From Rhipicephalus microplus (Eukaryota; Arthropoda; Arachnida; Ixodida; Ixodidae): 64,000 nt of DNA. The stretch's first letter is position 1. Each line of letters begins with the position of its first letter. A program made the translations under genes and the position numbers. This document shows positions 53,513 through 64,000 of the stretch, one piece after another. The notes beneath the pieces are model-generated. The model was not told the origin of the DNA and made no database searches. It was given only the letters and a program-made list of their open reading frames with translations. The DNA lies in contig NC_134700.1 in NCBI RefSeq assembly GCF_043290135.1, forward strand, positions 77,355,000 through 77,418,999, written 5' to 3'.

Positions 53513-55168
53513 TCAGAATGTTTCACTTACTAGAGGCTGGCTGGTCTGAGGGCTCACCAATGTGTTGTTTCCTCCAGGGTGCATCCGGCGCATATGCTCC
53601 TTGAGGTATGAATGCCTAGAATGCCGTCTCTGGCAAATGGGACACTTGTAAGGCTTTTCACCAGTGTGCCTTTGCACATGAGCTCTCAGATTATATCTCT
53701 TTGTGAATCTTGATGGGCAAAGGTGGCACGGGTATGGTTTGTCCACCTTATGCCACTTAAAGTGCATCTTCAGTGCTGTTTTTTCTCGAAAGGCCCGGCC
53801 ACACTCGGTGCAGTGAAACAACAGTACTCCGGCTTCGTGCAGCTGCTTGTGTCTGTCCAGAGATGCCTTGGCTAAGAATTTGGATGGGCACACCTTACAT
53901 GCATATTCCACAACAGCTGTGTGCATACTCTTGTGCCGAATGAAATTTGATTTGTGGACATACTTCGAGCCACAAACGAGGCAAGTGTATGGTTTATCTT
54001 CTTCGTAGATGAACTTGCTAGTCCCCAAGCTACTCGTGTAAGCAATCCTGCAACCACAGACTGAGCTAGTGTATGGTTTTTTATCTGCGTGGACGGCCAT
54101 GTGCAAATTGAAATTGACTTGGCGAGTAAACTGCAGGCCACAGATGTGGCAGGCATAGGGCTTCTTCTCCTTGTGAATAATATCGTGCGTAAGGAGACTA
54201 TTCTTGCAAGGAAGATTGCGACCACAAACTGAGCAGCACTGTGATTCTTTATCCACGTGAATAACCATGTGCCTGGTGAGACTTATCTTCCGTTTGAACT
54301 TTTGGCTGCAGATGAGGCAAGCGTGTGGTTTCTCTTCTTTGTGAATGTACATGTGTTGTACAAGACTATTCTTGTAAGCAAACCTGCGGCCACAGACTGA
54401 GCAAAGATATGGTTTTTCATTTGCGTGGACGGCCTTGTGCATATTGAAAAAAAATCGCCGTGCAAACTGCCGGCCACAGATGAGGCAAGCATAAGGCTTC
54501 TTCTCCTTGTGGATTATTTCGTGTGCAAGGAGATCACTCTTGTAAGCAAACCTGCGACCACATTCCGAGCAGCAGTGCAATTCCTTATCTGTGTGAACAA
54601 CCATGTGTCTAGTAAGACTTGACTGCTGATTAAACTGCTTGTTGCAGATGAGACAAGTATAGGGTTTGATTTCCATGTGAATGGCCTGGTGTGTTTGGAG
54701 ATTGCACTTGTAAGCATATCTGCGACCACAGACTGTGCAGGGGTACGGCTTCTCATCCATATGCACTGCTTCATGCCTAGTGAGACGAGCTTTCTGTGTA
54801 AACTTCTGGCCGCAGACGGTGCAAGCGAAGGGCTTCTCATTCATGTGCATTGCTGTGTGGTTCACGAGACGCACTCTCCGGGCATATTTTCGGCCGCAGA
54901 TGGTGCAAGCGAAAGGCTTCTCGCCTGCGTGGAGACGCCGATGTTGGATAAGGCCCATTTTATGAGTAAAGTGCTGTCCGCAGACCGCACAGACATAGCC
55001 ATTCTTCTTCGTGTGAACAGTCCGATGCTTTGTTGCAGATTCTTTGCTCGTGGTGCAATGCCCAGGCATGTTACTTCTGTACTTGTAGCACACACTCCTT
55101 TTGGACATTTTTTGTGATGATTCTACAGCACCTCCTGATGGTCTGGGTATGAAATAAAGAAAAAACAT
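53513..55168 (-). CDS. C2H2 zinc-finger protein with 17 finger units
   Basis: This is an open frame of 551 codons from ATG 55168; a second ATG (MSKRSVC) at 55108 may be the real start, because AG acceptors (TTTCATACCCAG, CCATCAG) lie between them and this may be a terminal exon. Seventeen C2H2 units run from residue about 58 to 530, most joined by TGEKP-like linkers, as in DNA-binding transcription factors of the nucleus. Unit 12 (54004-54072) has lost its first Cys and both His. Units 4-7 and 8-11 look like a duplicated four-finger block, for example CC.(E/V)CGR in units 6 and 10. The tail is GGNNTLVSPQTSQPL. No KRAB, ZAD or BTB domain is in this exon. It is the best host-gene candidate here; the target is unknown. 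Confidence 0.85.
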   Translation of the reverse strand: MFFLYFIPRPSGGAVESSQKMSKRSVCYKYRSNMPGHCTTSKESATKHRTVHTKKNGYVCAVCGQHFTHKMGLIQHRRLHAGEKPFACTICGRKYARRVRLVNHTAMHMNEKPFACTVCGQKFTQKARLTRHEAVHMDEKPYPCTVCGRRYAYKCNLQTHQAIHMEIKPYTCLICNKQFNQQSSLTRHMVVHTDKELHCCSECGRRFAYKSDLLAHEIIHKEKKPYACLICGRQFARRFFFNMHKAVHANEKPYLCSVCGRRFAYKNSLVQHMYIHKEEKPHACLICSQKFKRKISLTRHMVIHVDKESQCCSVCGRNLPCKNSLLTHDIIHKEKKPYACHICGLQFTRQVNFNLHMAVHADKKPYTSSVCGCRIAYTSSLGTSKFIYEEDKPYTCLVCGSKYVHKSNFIRHKSMHTAVVEYACKVCPSKFLAKASLDRHKQLHEAGVLLFHCTECGRAFREKTALKMHFKWHKVDKPYPCHLCPSRFTKRYNLRAHVQRHTGEKPYKCPICQRRHSRHSYLKEHMRRMHPGGNNTLVSPQTSQPLVSETF

Positions 55169-55264
55169 AGAAGATAAAAGTCAACATACTTGATTGGTAA
55201 GTCATAACAAAGGTAGAGACTTATAAAGACATTTTGAAAACCAGCATGGCAAGGACACTCGCGT

Positions 55265-55340
55265 TTCAGTTCTGATAGTGCCATTCTAACCGAAATGAGG
55301 TATTCCTCATTTCGGTTAGAATGGCACTATCAGAACTGAA
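55265..55340. repeat. Perfect inverted repeat, 36-bp arms with 4-nt loop
   Basis: 55265-55300 is the exact complement of 55305-55340, with loop TATT. It lies about 100 bp upstream of the zinc-finger ORF. It may be a recent foldback, a hairpin RNA source or a sequencing chimera. Confidence 0.9.
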
Positions 55341-56149
55341 CTGAATTCCTTAGAACACAAGAAGCCATAAATATGAGAAGCAATAACTTTTGTCGCATGA
55401 AAGGTCACTGTGACGCTCAACTCTCCGGCACCACCATGAGCCGTTAAATGTTTTTCACTTTTGATTAACGGCAAAAGCTAGTCGATTAGTAATAACGATT
55501 TCTGCACAATCGCAACACTGCATCAACAGATAAGCATAAAGAAGAGCGATAGCGAGGTGGCCGGTGGGGATGATTGTGTCATTTTGACTCAATGCCGACA
55601 ATCTTATCACAGTCATCTGCAGATAACTGTTCCGCGGAGTGACGGTGGTAAAAGCTGGCCATGATGCTGTTCACAAGTTTGTTACCGCCGTGTCGTATGA
55701 GGCCGCTTGCACACAAAAAACTAACAGGCTACCCTAGCAGGATTCCGAGTGAATCATGCACGAATAACGCACAAACATGCGCATACATTGGACTGCAAGT
55801 GAACTGGCAGGCGATGGGGAGAGTAGCTAGAATAAGCTACATGATACACACAACTAGCCAGAGATGAGTGGTTCGGCGTGGCGGTACCGCAATTCAGTGC
55901 AACAGCGTGAGTTCATTGCAAACGGGCGTCGTTTAACACCCAAAAAGGCCTAACCTTTAAAAGGCAAGGTTGTTTCACTTTTTAATAAAAATACACAGAA
56001 AAAAAACTGAATTGACCACTATGTAGCCGTTTGTGGGCGGCTATATATACAACAACCTACAGATATAACAACCATTTATCGCAACACTTTCAAGCTAGTT
56101 ACAAACGGGTTCGACTGTAGTACCTTTGGTGTTATGTTCAGAAGTTTTG
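55341..56149. other. No gene recognised
   Basis: Short ORFs only. Confidence 0.4.
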
Positions 56150-57664
56150 AATGCTGTGTATGATGATCTGATGGCTGGACAACTTAGATTTTCTTGTACG
56201 TTAGCAAAGATACAGGAAAAGCACTACTGGCCCCACCTCAATGACAATGTCACCCACTATTTAAGAACCTGCTGAGACAGTCAGTGATGGAAGACATCGC
56301 CAAATAGGCCAGCTAGACTTCTGCAGCCTATTGAGCCACCTTGACGGCCGTTTCATCAAATCGGCATGGACCTACTTGGGCTGTTCCCGACATCGACTTC
56401 GGGGAACAAAAGCATTGTCGTAGCTAGTGACTGCTTCACCAGTTATGCTGAGACTCAAGCGTTGCTCAAGGGAAGTGCTGCTGAGGTAGCAAAGTTTTTT
56501 GTCAAGAACATATTCTTGGGTCATTGTGCCTGAGAGGTCCCCATCATCGACTGAGGTACGGCATTTACTGCTGACCTAGCTCAGGCGATCTTGGCATTTA
56601 GCCAGACAAGCCACCGCCGGACAATGGCATACCGCCCACAGACCAATCGCCTAACCGTGTGGCTATATAAGAGGATCACTGACATGCTGGTAATGTACCT
56701 CAATATTAAACACAAAACATAGGACGCGATCCTTCCATGCGTGATCTTCGCATAAAACACTGCAGTGTATGGAGACATCTGCGTCGTCTCCATACAAGTT
56801 GATCTAAGGAAAGAGCCCAGCACGATGCTTGACACTATGCTCCCAAATATCGCTGACGAGAAAAACCTTGAAGTCGCCGTCTACCTGCAGCGCGTTGAAG
56901 AAGCTCATCAACTCGCCTGCCTGTGCATAAAGAATCAGCAGACAAACGGCAGCCACCATTACAATCTTCTGCGAAGTTTGTACTCAGCGACATGGACTCA
57001 GCGAAAAACTTCTGCGACAGTAATTCAGACCATACAGGTTAGTTCAACGTTTCAGCCCACTCGACTACGAGGTTGTTACCGGCGACATTACAAACTCCCA
57101 ACAGCATCATTCCCAACCTGAAGTCGTCCATGTCGTGCACCTCAAGCCATTTCATGCGCAAACATGACTGTATTTGTGATGTTGCTGGGTTATTGCTTGT
57201 ATTTATCCTTTATTCCTTAACTTTAGTCTTGTACTTTCACCATCTGTTAAAGCATCGAGACGTTGCCTTTTTAAAATGGGGGCAGTGCCGCATTTCTTTC
57301 TCATGTTTTGTTATCACCCCATGCAAAACAAGCCTGCAGTATTTAAGAAGCTTCGAGACTGTAGTAGATCACTTTGCTAAGATTACGCTCAATTCATGAA
57401 CATTCAAGATTATTCTGAAACCTATGTGACCGCAAATGATAATGCTAAAATATTCCATGGCACGTTTATAAATGCCGACCCGATTCGCCGCTTGTCACTT
57501 GATCAACAGCCTACGCTCTGTTGGCTATCAGTGCCTACTGGCTATCAGTGCCAGTGTGTATCACTATAATCTGACTTTTCGTTACCAGCCACAAGTTCGG
57601 CCTAATAAACAGTTTCATTTTCAACACGTCACCTTTGCCCTCGTCAGCGTCATGACCCCGTGAC
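56150..57664 (+). pseudogene. Gypsy integrase remnant with probable 3' LTR
   Basis: The plus strand carries EKHYWPHLNDNVTHYLRTC, then IGMDLLGLFPTSTSGNKSIV (first catalytic Asp), VPIID.GTAFTADL (second Asp, with a stop before GTAF), and YRPQTNRLTVW, where the catalytic Glu has become Val. A C-terminal HVVHLKPF-type end follows near 57120-57150 in another frame. After GGGGGCAG (57283-57290) a likely 3' LTR runs from TGCCGCATTT to GTGACA (57664) with AATAAA at 57604. Multiple stops make it inert. Upstream domains of this element are absent. Confidence 0.7.
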
Positions 57665-57853
57665 AATACCTCCTCTGAAAGTTGGCGCAGTTAGCGCTGT
57701 TTCCAGGCGCTGCCAACATGTGGCGAGCGCTCACTCAGAGTTGTTAAAAAGGGTGGGCACACAGAGAAATACCCTGCCGGTCTGATGATGATGATAGTTG
57801 CAGGTATGGAGCTGAGCATTAACATTTAAAAATTCCTATTCCTTATTTTGAAA

Positions 57854-58630
57854 TGTGTGGGGATCTGAGGCGCGCCTGCGACCATTTTGCGGGCATTCCG
57901 CCGCACGGCCACAACCTTTTGCTTTTCCTGCTGATAACGACGCGTGGCGATAGATGGCGCCACGTGCGGGCACGGCACGCAGTACGCGCGCGCCGAGGGA
58001 GCGCTCTCTCCTCCGTGGTCGGCGCCGGGTAAGCACGTGTTTTCCTTCGTACGCGTCCCCTTCGGGAATCGCCGGACTGTAGCCTGCCTGGGGTGGCCTT
58101 GGGCACCTCGACAGGCGTGTTTACTAGAGTGCTAGCTTCGGTAGCGTCGCTAAGCCCACAGCGGTGCCTAGTGCTTGAAGTGGTCGTATCACAACGAGCC
58201 GCACTTGCCGTAGGCCTACGCGTACGAGGTTTGCCCTAACACTCACGACCAGGCCCAGTGGCCATCGTGAGAGTGCGCAACATAGCTGCGAGGGACCTTT
58301 TCCTGACCGGCGTGTCAAAGCTCGCCATTGCCAGCTGCGACGTGCTCGCGGTTTTCCCCTTATTGTGAGCGTTCGCGTGCGGGTGCCTTTGCTACCCGCG
58401 TCCCGGGAGCGGACGTTGTACTGTTGTTCGGGGTGCCGCCAGAGGCAATAAGTGTTCTGTATTTTTGCATTAGAACACTGTCTGTTTGCCGCGCCGCGCT
58501 AAACGCTTTATTAGTTGAGCGCGCGCGGGGCGGTGCTCTACACGCGAGTAAACGGAGTAGCGGCCCTGCGGCTCCCTAAGCGTGAACCCCCGGTGATCGT
58601 CCGCTGCAGTTAGTAGCGGGTTCACCATAC
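57854..58630 (+). repeat. 5' LTR of the second Gypsy element
   Basis: GC-rich segment starting TGTGTGGGGATCTGAGG and ending directly before the primer-binding site. The exact ends are uncertain because the 3' LTR lies beyond the window and the last bases are ATAC, not CA. Confidence 0.55.
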
Positions 58631-58648
58631 TGGCGCCCAACGCGGTAT
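58631..58648 (+). promoter_or_regulatory. Primer-binding site
   Basis: TGGCGCCCAACGCGGTAT begins with TGGCGCCCAACG, a form frequent in Gypsy elements and retroelements that prime from a tRNA. Confidence 0.75.
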
Positions 58649-58952
58649 CAAAGGCTCATTAAGCCTTTGATTAGTCTTAGCCGAGTCAGCCCGCCTTTGC
58701 GAATCAGGCTCGCCGCGTTTACCCGCGTTATGTCTGCTCCGCGTGAGTTCTGTCCGCTGACGCTTTAAGCAGACACCGCTTTGCTCGAGAACAGGGCCAG
58801 TGCCCCCCTTGAGCATCACAAGCCCCGGTCGGGATGACACGAGGCGCTACGTATCAGCTCCAACTGGAGAGGTAGAGTGTTTTGGGTCCGGGGCCATAGC
58901 CCAACCCGAACAGTGCACAAGGGCACATTGGGCTACTACTGCTCCCTTTGGA

Positions 58953-60050
58953 ATGCATGGCAGTTCCATGTCACAGTGCTCCGAAACGGCTCTCAGTAGA
59001 GCTTCCGGGGCGCAGATCGGCACCGCGGCCTCAGCCGTTGCCGAATTTTGCCTGCTGGCTGCTACGCAACCTAGCAGCCAAGCTCATTTCGAGCACGCGC
59101 CTGCACCGCTAGCCGCAAGCGGCCTAGCATTTTCACGTGAAGCTGCCCCAAGAGTGAGCTGTAAAAAACAGGCGCTCCCCAAAGTCGCGACGGCCGGTAT
59201 CCATTTTGAAACCGCGCCGCTTATCGAGCTCGGAGACAGTTCCCCATCGCTCGCCCGCGCCGCTAATGCACCGACAGCTTCCTTTGAAGCGGGCGCACAA
59301 ACGCTGCTGCAAAATGCCGCCCAAATGATTCAGGCACTCACGGGGGCAGTCCAAACGCTTCCGGCCGTTCCGAAACGCCCTCATCCCACTGTCATGTTGG
59401 CCGTTCCGACCTACAGCGGGTATGGTGATCTGCAAAGTGCAAGAGATTACCTGGACTCCCTCACACGTTATCAGAGAGCCATGGGTCTAGACGACCAGGA
59501 AGTGCTCGGACGCGTCGTCCCGGCTGCACTGACTGACACGGCGGCCAGGTGGCATCGGCTTTCCGGCCACCGAGCAGCAACCCTCGATGAGTTCCGCGCG
59601 GCCTTCCTGCGCGAATTCTTACCCGCTGACTACGAGAGTAGGATGCGGCGCGAGCTCGAGCTCCGCACACAAGCTCCTGATGAGTCGCTTCAGGAGTACG
59701 TACGCGCGATGGAAGACCTTTTTGCTATCGCTGAGCCCAGAGCCTCGAACGAGGAGCGCGTCGAACGGGTGATCAGGCAGGCACACCCGATCTTTTCGGC
59801 ATACCTGCGCGGCAGTCGCTTCCGTGATTTGGAGGAATTGGCCGTCGAAGCAAAGCGCATCCAAGGCGACATTCTCGCCGCGCATTCCTATCGCCCGCCA
59901 CCGCCAGCCAGCGAGGCCGTCGAACCACGCTGCGCGTGGGGAGGGGCCATGGCCCTTCCTCAGCGGCAACAACCCGCCGGAGCTGCCTTTGCGGCTACCG
60001 CTACAGATGGGCGCACGTGGGAGATAAGCGATCGAGCTTTAGATTCCTAA
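58953..60050 (+). CDS. Gypsy gag (capsid)
   Basis: The first ATG of the frame is 58953 (365 codons); the frame is open 51 codons further up from a GTG. The first half is Ala/Ser/Pro-rich. The central part has the retrotransposon gag domain: VPTYSGYGDLQSARDYLDSL, then LTDTAARWHRL and FRAAFLREFLPADYESRMRRE, then SLQEYVRAMEDLF. It would form the particle shell. The frame ends at 60050 before the zinc knuckle, which is in another frame, so a frameshift separates capsid from nucleocapsid. Confidence 0.85.
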   Translation: MHGSSMSQCSETALSRASGAQIGTAASAVAEFCLLAATQPSSQAHFEHAPAPLAASGLAFSREAAPRVSCKKQALPKVATAGIHFETAPLIELGDSSPSLARAANAPTASFEAGAQTLLQNAAQMIQALTGAVQTLPAVPKRPHPTVMLAVPTYSGYGDLQSARDYLDSLTRYQRAMGLDDQEVLGRVVPAALTDTAARWHRLSGHRAATLDEFRAAFLREFLPADYESRMRRELELRTQAPDESLQEYVRAMEDLFAIAEPRASNEERVERVIRQAHPIFSAYLRGSRFRDLEELAVEAKRIQGDILAAHSYRPPPPASEAVEPRCAWGGAMALPQRQQPAGAAFAATATDGRTWEISDRALDS

Positions 60051-60092
60051 CCGTACGGGAAGCGTGCAGCCGGCGCTGCATCACAACTCGAC

Positions 60093-60329
60093 GTGCGTGA
60101 GCAGGGACGAAATCCGACCCAGCGCATCACCGGTGGTAACGGTCGTCAGAGCGGTTCCTTTGATCACGCGGCGAACCGACCCCGGCAGCTCGAAGCTGCT
60201 CCGTCTCGGGAAAGGGACCGCGATGGAGTGCGCTGCTTCCGCTGCCGTCAACGAGGGCACATAGCGAGAGAGTGCTCCGCGTTTGTGCCTCTTGTGAGGC
60301 AGGGAAACGGGAGCGCGGGCCGTTCGTGA
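60093..60329 (+). pseudogene. Gypsy nucleocapsid zinc knuckle
   Basis: CFRCRQRGHIAREC (60234-60275) is a perfect C-x2-C-x4-H-x4-C knuckle after a basic region. It is separated from gag and protease by frame changes. It would bind genomic RNA. Confidence 0.8.
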
Positions 60330-60900
60330 AGGCACGAGCGGCCAAACCCTTGCTTCTCCCCTCTGCGTACCGGGCAAGCAGTCTTTCTGGTGCGCACGCG
60401 CCGTTTATTTCGGTCACCATTGTCGGTCGCAAATTCTCGGCGTTGCTGGACACGGGTGCAAGCACTTCGTTGTTTGGCGTACAGGTGTTGTCTCACTTGC
60501 AGAAGCGCTCGGTGCACTTGCGGAACAGCCGAACGACATTCACCCTCGCGAAAGGCGTGGCCCAGTCGGCGGGCGCCGCGAGGTTGACTGTCAGATGGGG
60601 AGGCCGAATGAGACGCGCGCGTTTCGTTCATCTTCCAGGGCTCAGTGTTCCTGTGATTCTCGGTCGGGACTTTCTCCTAAAAACCGGTATCGTAGTGGAC
60701 ATTGCGAATGGAGGCTATCGCGACGGACCTTTTTCCGAGCTAAAGCCGTTCATCAGCCCACCGGCGCTTTCTGTTGCCTGTGCAGTAGAAGCGTCGAAAC
60801 CGTGTCACGTGCAAACTTCGGGGGCAGGCCCCTGCGCTATGCACTCAAAATCCCCATCGGGATCGAGCGGCACGACACGAAAAGGCTCCACATTCTTTGA
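60330..60900 (+). pseudogene. Gypsy aspartic protease
   Basis: FSALLDTGASTSLFG has the Asp-Thr-Gly active site (about 60435-60480), and VPVILGRDFLLKTG is the second conserved hydrophobic-Gly element. It matures the polyprotein. The frame continues to 60925 where it overlaps RT in a different frame. Confidence 0.85.
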
Positions 60901-61916
60901 TCGCCTGTGCGACTCAATTGGATGATACACAGAAGGCTCGTTTGTCGGCACTGTTGCACGAATACGATGAGCTCTTCACCGATCAACCCGGCTGTACCGA
61001 TTTGGTGAGCCATTCGATCCAAACTGGCGACGCGCTTCCTTTGAAGTGTAACCCCAGGCCCGTCAGCCAGGCCAAGAGGCAGGTAATTGACGGCTTGCTG
61101 GACAAGATGCTCTCATCTGGCATTGTTCGCCGTTCGTCCAGCGCCTGGGCGTCTCCAATTGTGTTGGTGCCTAAGAAAGATGGCAGTCATCGCCTGTGCG
61201 TAGACTACCACCGTCTGAACGGAGTGACTCGTAAGGATGCCTATCCACTCCCCACGATTAGCTCCATCGTAGGAAACCTCGGCACTGTGCGGTATTTTAC
61301 CACATTAGATGCCTCCAAAGGGTACCTACAGGTCCGGATGAATGAGCCTGACCGGTGCAAGACCGCGTTCACGTCCCACAGAGGGTTATTTGAGTTCACT
61401 CGTATGCCCTTTGGCCTTTGCAATGCTCCTGCGACTTTTCAGAGACTCATGAACCGCGTCCTCGGGGAAGCAAAGTGGTCTTACTGCATGTGCTACCTCG
61501 ACGACATCGTGATTTATTCACAAACCTTCGAAGAGCATTTGGCCCACATTGCCAATGTGCTCGAGAGGATGAGAGCCGCCGGGATGACGTTAAATCCCGC
61601 AAAGGCCCAACTAGCGCAAACCCAAGTTCAGTTACTTGGCTTCACGCTGGGCGAAGGCTCCATTGAGCCAGATCGGGAGAAACTTCGAGCAATCCTCGAT
61701 TTCCCCGCGCCCATAGACGTATGCGGCCTGCGCCGCTTTCTCGGAATGGCCAATTTTTACCGGTCTTTCATTCTGTCCTGTGCCCAAGTGCAGGCACCCT
61801 TGACCGAGCTCTTGGATAAGTCAGTTGAGTGGCAATGGGGACCTGAGCAGAAAAGGCGTTTTGCCGTCTGTCTAGCGCCGTTGCAGAGACAGCGCAGCTC
61901 AAGCTCCCCGACCTGA
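60897..61916 (+). pseudogene. Gypsy reverse transcriptase
   Basis: LPLKCNPRPVSQAKRQVI, VPKKDGSHRLCVDYHRLNG, FTTLDASKGYLQVRM, FEFTRMPFGLCNAPATF and CYLDDIVIYS (YLDD catalytic box, about 61493-61515) are all present. The thumb and connection follow (LGFTLGEGSIEPD, LRRFLGMANFYRSF). The frame is lost at about 61880 by an indel just before the RNase H domain. Otherwise no lesion is seen. Confidence 0.9.
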
Positions 61917-63883
61917 CCAGACCGTTTGTTGTCCAGACTGATGCAAGCGATCTGGGATTAGGAGCAGTTCTCCTACAGGAATACGGTGGTGTGTTGCAGC
62001 CGCTGGCCTTTGCCAGCCGCTCGTTGATGCCCGCGGAAAGGAATTATTTCGTGACCGAGAGGGAGTGTCTCGCCATCGTGTTTGCACTGCGGAAGTTTGA
62101 TGTCTACCTTGATGGGACGAAATTTGTGGTGCAAACAGATCACAGCGCGCTTAGCTGGCTGATGCGGCTCCGTGAGCCTGCAGGCAGGCTAGCGTGCTGG
62201 GCTCTCCTAATACAGCATTATGACTTTTCAGTGCAGTATCGGAAGGGGAGCACTAACGTGGTAGCTGACGCGCTATCTCGTGCCCCAGTGTCTACCAGGA
62301 GCCTGGATCCCGGTGCGACAACCGCTAGCGCTTCCTTTGTGCAAACAAGCGGCGCAGGCGAAACGGCGGCGGAGCCGCCGAGTGGAGAAAAGGGTGAGTG
62401 CGTAGACGAGCAAACCCTTTCCACGGGCCAGGCAAGCAGCGCGCCGCGAAGCGGGCGAGAGAGGGAGCGAAAGGGAAGCGAACCCATAACGCCAATGCGA
62501 GCGGAGGCGATGGCTGCAGTCCTGAGTGGGAACGATACCAAGCTCCCCTTTGGGAGAATGGGAATCGCTTTCAGCAGACAAGAGTTACTGAAGGCCCAGC
62601 AAGATGATCCATTTTGTCGCGAGTTGAGCGACGGTCTCAGGGAGACGGAGCACCGAGACGCTGCTGGTAGTGCGGCAGGCGCAGGGGGACAGGAACCGGC
62701 GTCTGTCGCTGGGTCCCCCGCGGAAACATACTTGCTGGACCATGATGGACTCCTTCTGAAATACATAGCCACCGATGAGGAGTCAGTGGACCCGTTTAAG
62801 GTGGTTGTGCCCAAAAGTCTGAGAGGCGCACTGTTGCGAGCCTCTCACGACGAGCCCATTGCCGGTCACCTGAGTGGCTCTAAAGTTTTTGGGAAACTGA
62901 GCAAGGTTGTGACTTGGCTTGGCATGAAGCGTGACATTTTCCGCTATTGCCGTTCCTGCCACGTCTGTCAAACGGTGAAATCAAGGGGTGGCAAGCCGCC
63001 CGGCTTGATGAAAGCGATTGTCAGTGAGCGTCCGTGGCAAGTAGCCACCTGCGATCTAATGGGGCCGTTCCCCAGGAGTAAGCAGGGGTTCATACATCTG
63101 ATGGTAGTTGTTGATCATTTTTCCAAATGGGTGGAGCTGTTTCCGCTGCGGAAAATCACAGCGCGAGCGGTGCTAGAGAGGCTACAGGAAGTGTTTTGTC
63201 GGTTCGGATTTCCGAAAAGATTGATCACGGACAACGCATCGTATTTCACCGCTCGGGTGTTTGGTGATACGGGCCGTTCCCTAGGAATAGATCACTGCAC
63301 CACGTCGCCCTACAATCCCCAGTCCAATTTGACGGAGCAAACCAATCGTACGCTTAAACCGATGTTGGCGGCCTTTGCCGAAAGTCAAAACGATTGGGCA
63401 GACCATTTGAGTGAACTCGCGTTTGCAATCCGAACCTCCGAGAGTCGCTCTACTGGTTTCTCCCCCACCTTCCTTAATTTCGGAAGGGAGTTGGCAAAAC
63501 CGGTGACCAGTGTCATGCAATGCCAGCTCGGAGACGAGGAAGAACCGGCAGACTGTTCTGCTTACGCTTCCACACTTCGGGACAGGCTTTGTCGAGCTCT
63601 CAGTAGAGCGAGGCAGAGTTGGGCATTGGCCAGAGCCGAACAAAAGGCCCAGTACGACCGAAAACCTCGCCACCTTTCATTTAAGGTAGGTGACCTCGTC
63701 CTGAAGCGCAACCACGCTCTTAGCGACACGAGCAAGGGTTTCCCAACTTCGCTCGCTCCAAAGTGGCTTGGCCCGAGTGGAGAAAGTTTGGACTCCACTC
63801 GCGTACTTGCTCAAAAACCCGCTTTCGGGAAAACTCAGCCGTGCCCACATCGCAGACCTGAAAGCCTTTGCGTCAAGGTCTGA
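61917..63883 (+). pseudogene. Gypsy RNase H and integrase
   Basis: The RNase H part has FVVQTDASDLGLGAVLL (in a frame shifted against RT), LAFASRSLMPAERNY, ERECLAIVFALRKF, TDHSALSWL and NVVADALSRAP. A Ser/Glu-rich linker of about 190 codons follows. The integrase has the H-H-C-C zinc site (SHDEPIAGHLSGSKVF, CRSCHVC) and a DDE core: CDLMGPF, LITDNASYF and PQSNLTEQTNRTL, all with their acidic residue. The C-terminal part has FKVGDLVLKRN and APKWLGP. The end after 63780 looks frame-damaged. Confidence 0.88.
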
Positions 63884-64000
63884 CAAGCCTGTGCCAGCGG
63901 CCAGTGACTGTTCGCGCAAGCAACGGCGCACACCCGGCGCGGCGGACCGCATTCGGACCACGCACCGGTATAAACTGAGGAAGCAGTCACCTTAGTGATT

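Larger units (their letters stand above)
57854..63995 (+). mobile_element. Gypsy LTR retrotransposon, fairly well preserved, 3' end off the window
   Basis: The order is LTR, primer-binding site, gag, zinc knuckle, protease, RT, RNase H, integrase, as in the Ty3/Gypsy group. The pieces are broken by about four frameshifts, with few stops. It is the youngest of the three pol-bearing Gypsy elements in the window. The integrase C-terminus is followed by about 110 bp to the window edge. Confidence 0.9.

Noticed and set aside
62218..62814. 198-codon ORF on the minus strand
   Set aside because: Mirror of the Gypsy RNase H-integrase linker on the plus strand.

Overview
The window looks like nuclear DNA of a hard tick (Ixodidae, probably a metastriate genus). 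The reasons are several copies of a tRNA-headed SINE resembling the tick Ruka family, together with Gypsy, I-like, L2/CR1-like, Penelope-like, pogo and P-like elements packed between long non-coding stretches. There are no prokaryotic-style operons, rRNA genes or CRISPR arrays. The species call rests on remembered repeat families, not on a search.

Region 1-11522 is a nest of retroelements. A gag-only LTR retrotransposon on the minus strand has its 3' LTR at 434-901 and a truncated 5' LTR at 9537-9842. Its gag is split by a full-length I-like LINE (2774-8280) with two intact overlapping ORFs and a perfect 12-bp target-site duplication. Degenerate LINE ORF1 fragments with zinc knuckles lie on both sides. 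Region 11523-21408 is a decayed Gypsy element whose 3' LTR is split by a 5141-bp P-element-like transposon (16199-21339). That transposon has 8-bp target duplications, terminal inverted repeats and a four-exon THAP-type transposase gene carrying only two visible lesions.

Region 21409-31972 holds two decayed THAP-domain relics, a SINE inserted into a tRNA-like sequence, a 5'-truncated LINE and a possible non-autonomous hAT-like element. Region 31973-35400 is an L2/CR1-type LINE on the minus strand whose ORF1 carries a 2A-like ribosome-skipping motif and whose ORF2 has an in-frame internal deletion. Region 35672-37765 is a complete pogo-family transposon with an intact transposase. Region 40557-42612 is a Penelope-like element flanked by inverted copies of its own 3' end. 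A Tigger-type MITE, a SINE fragment, a fourth THAP relic and mostly unassigned sequence follow up to about 49900.

Region 49911-53167 has a short non-autonomous LTR element and an 879-bp MITE. The best host-gene candidate is a 17-finger C2H2 zinc-finger ORF (53513-55168, minus). A perfect 36-bp-arm hairpin (55265-55340) lies just upstream of it. The rest is a decayed Gypsy integrase with a probable 3' LTR (56150-57664), then a much better preserved Gypsy element (57854 to the window end) with LTR, primer-binding site, gag, protease, RT, RNase H and integrase, broken by a few frameshifts.

There is no shared pathway among these genes. The window is best read as a transposon graveyard with at least three comparatively young elements: the I-like LINE, the pogo transposon and the P-like transposon. 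Several apparent ORFs open on non-ATG codons; starts given here were checked for ATG where stated.
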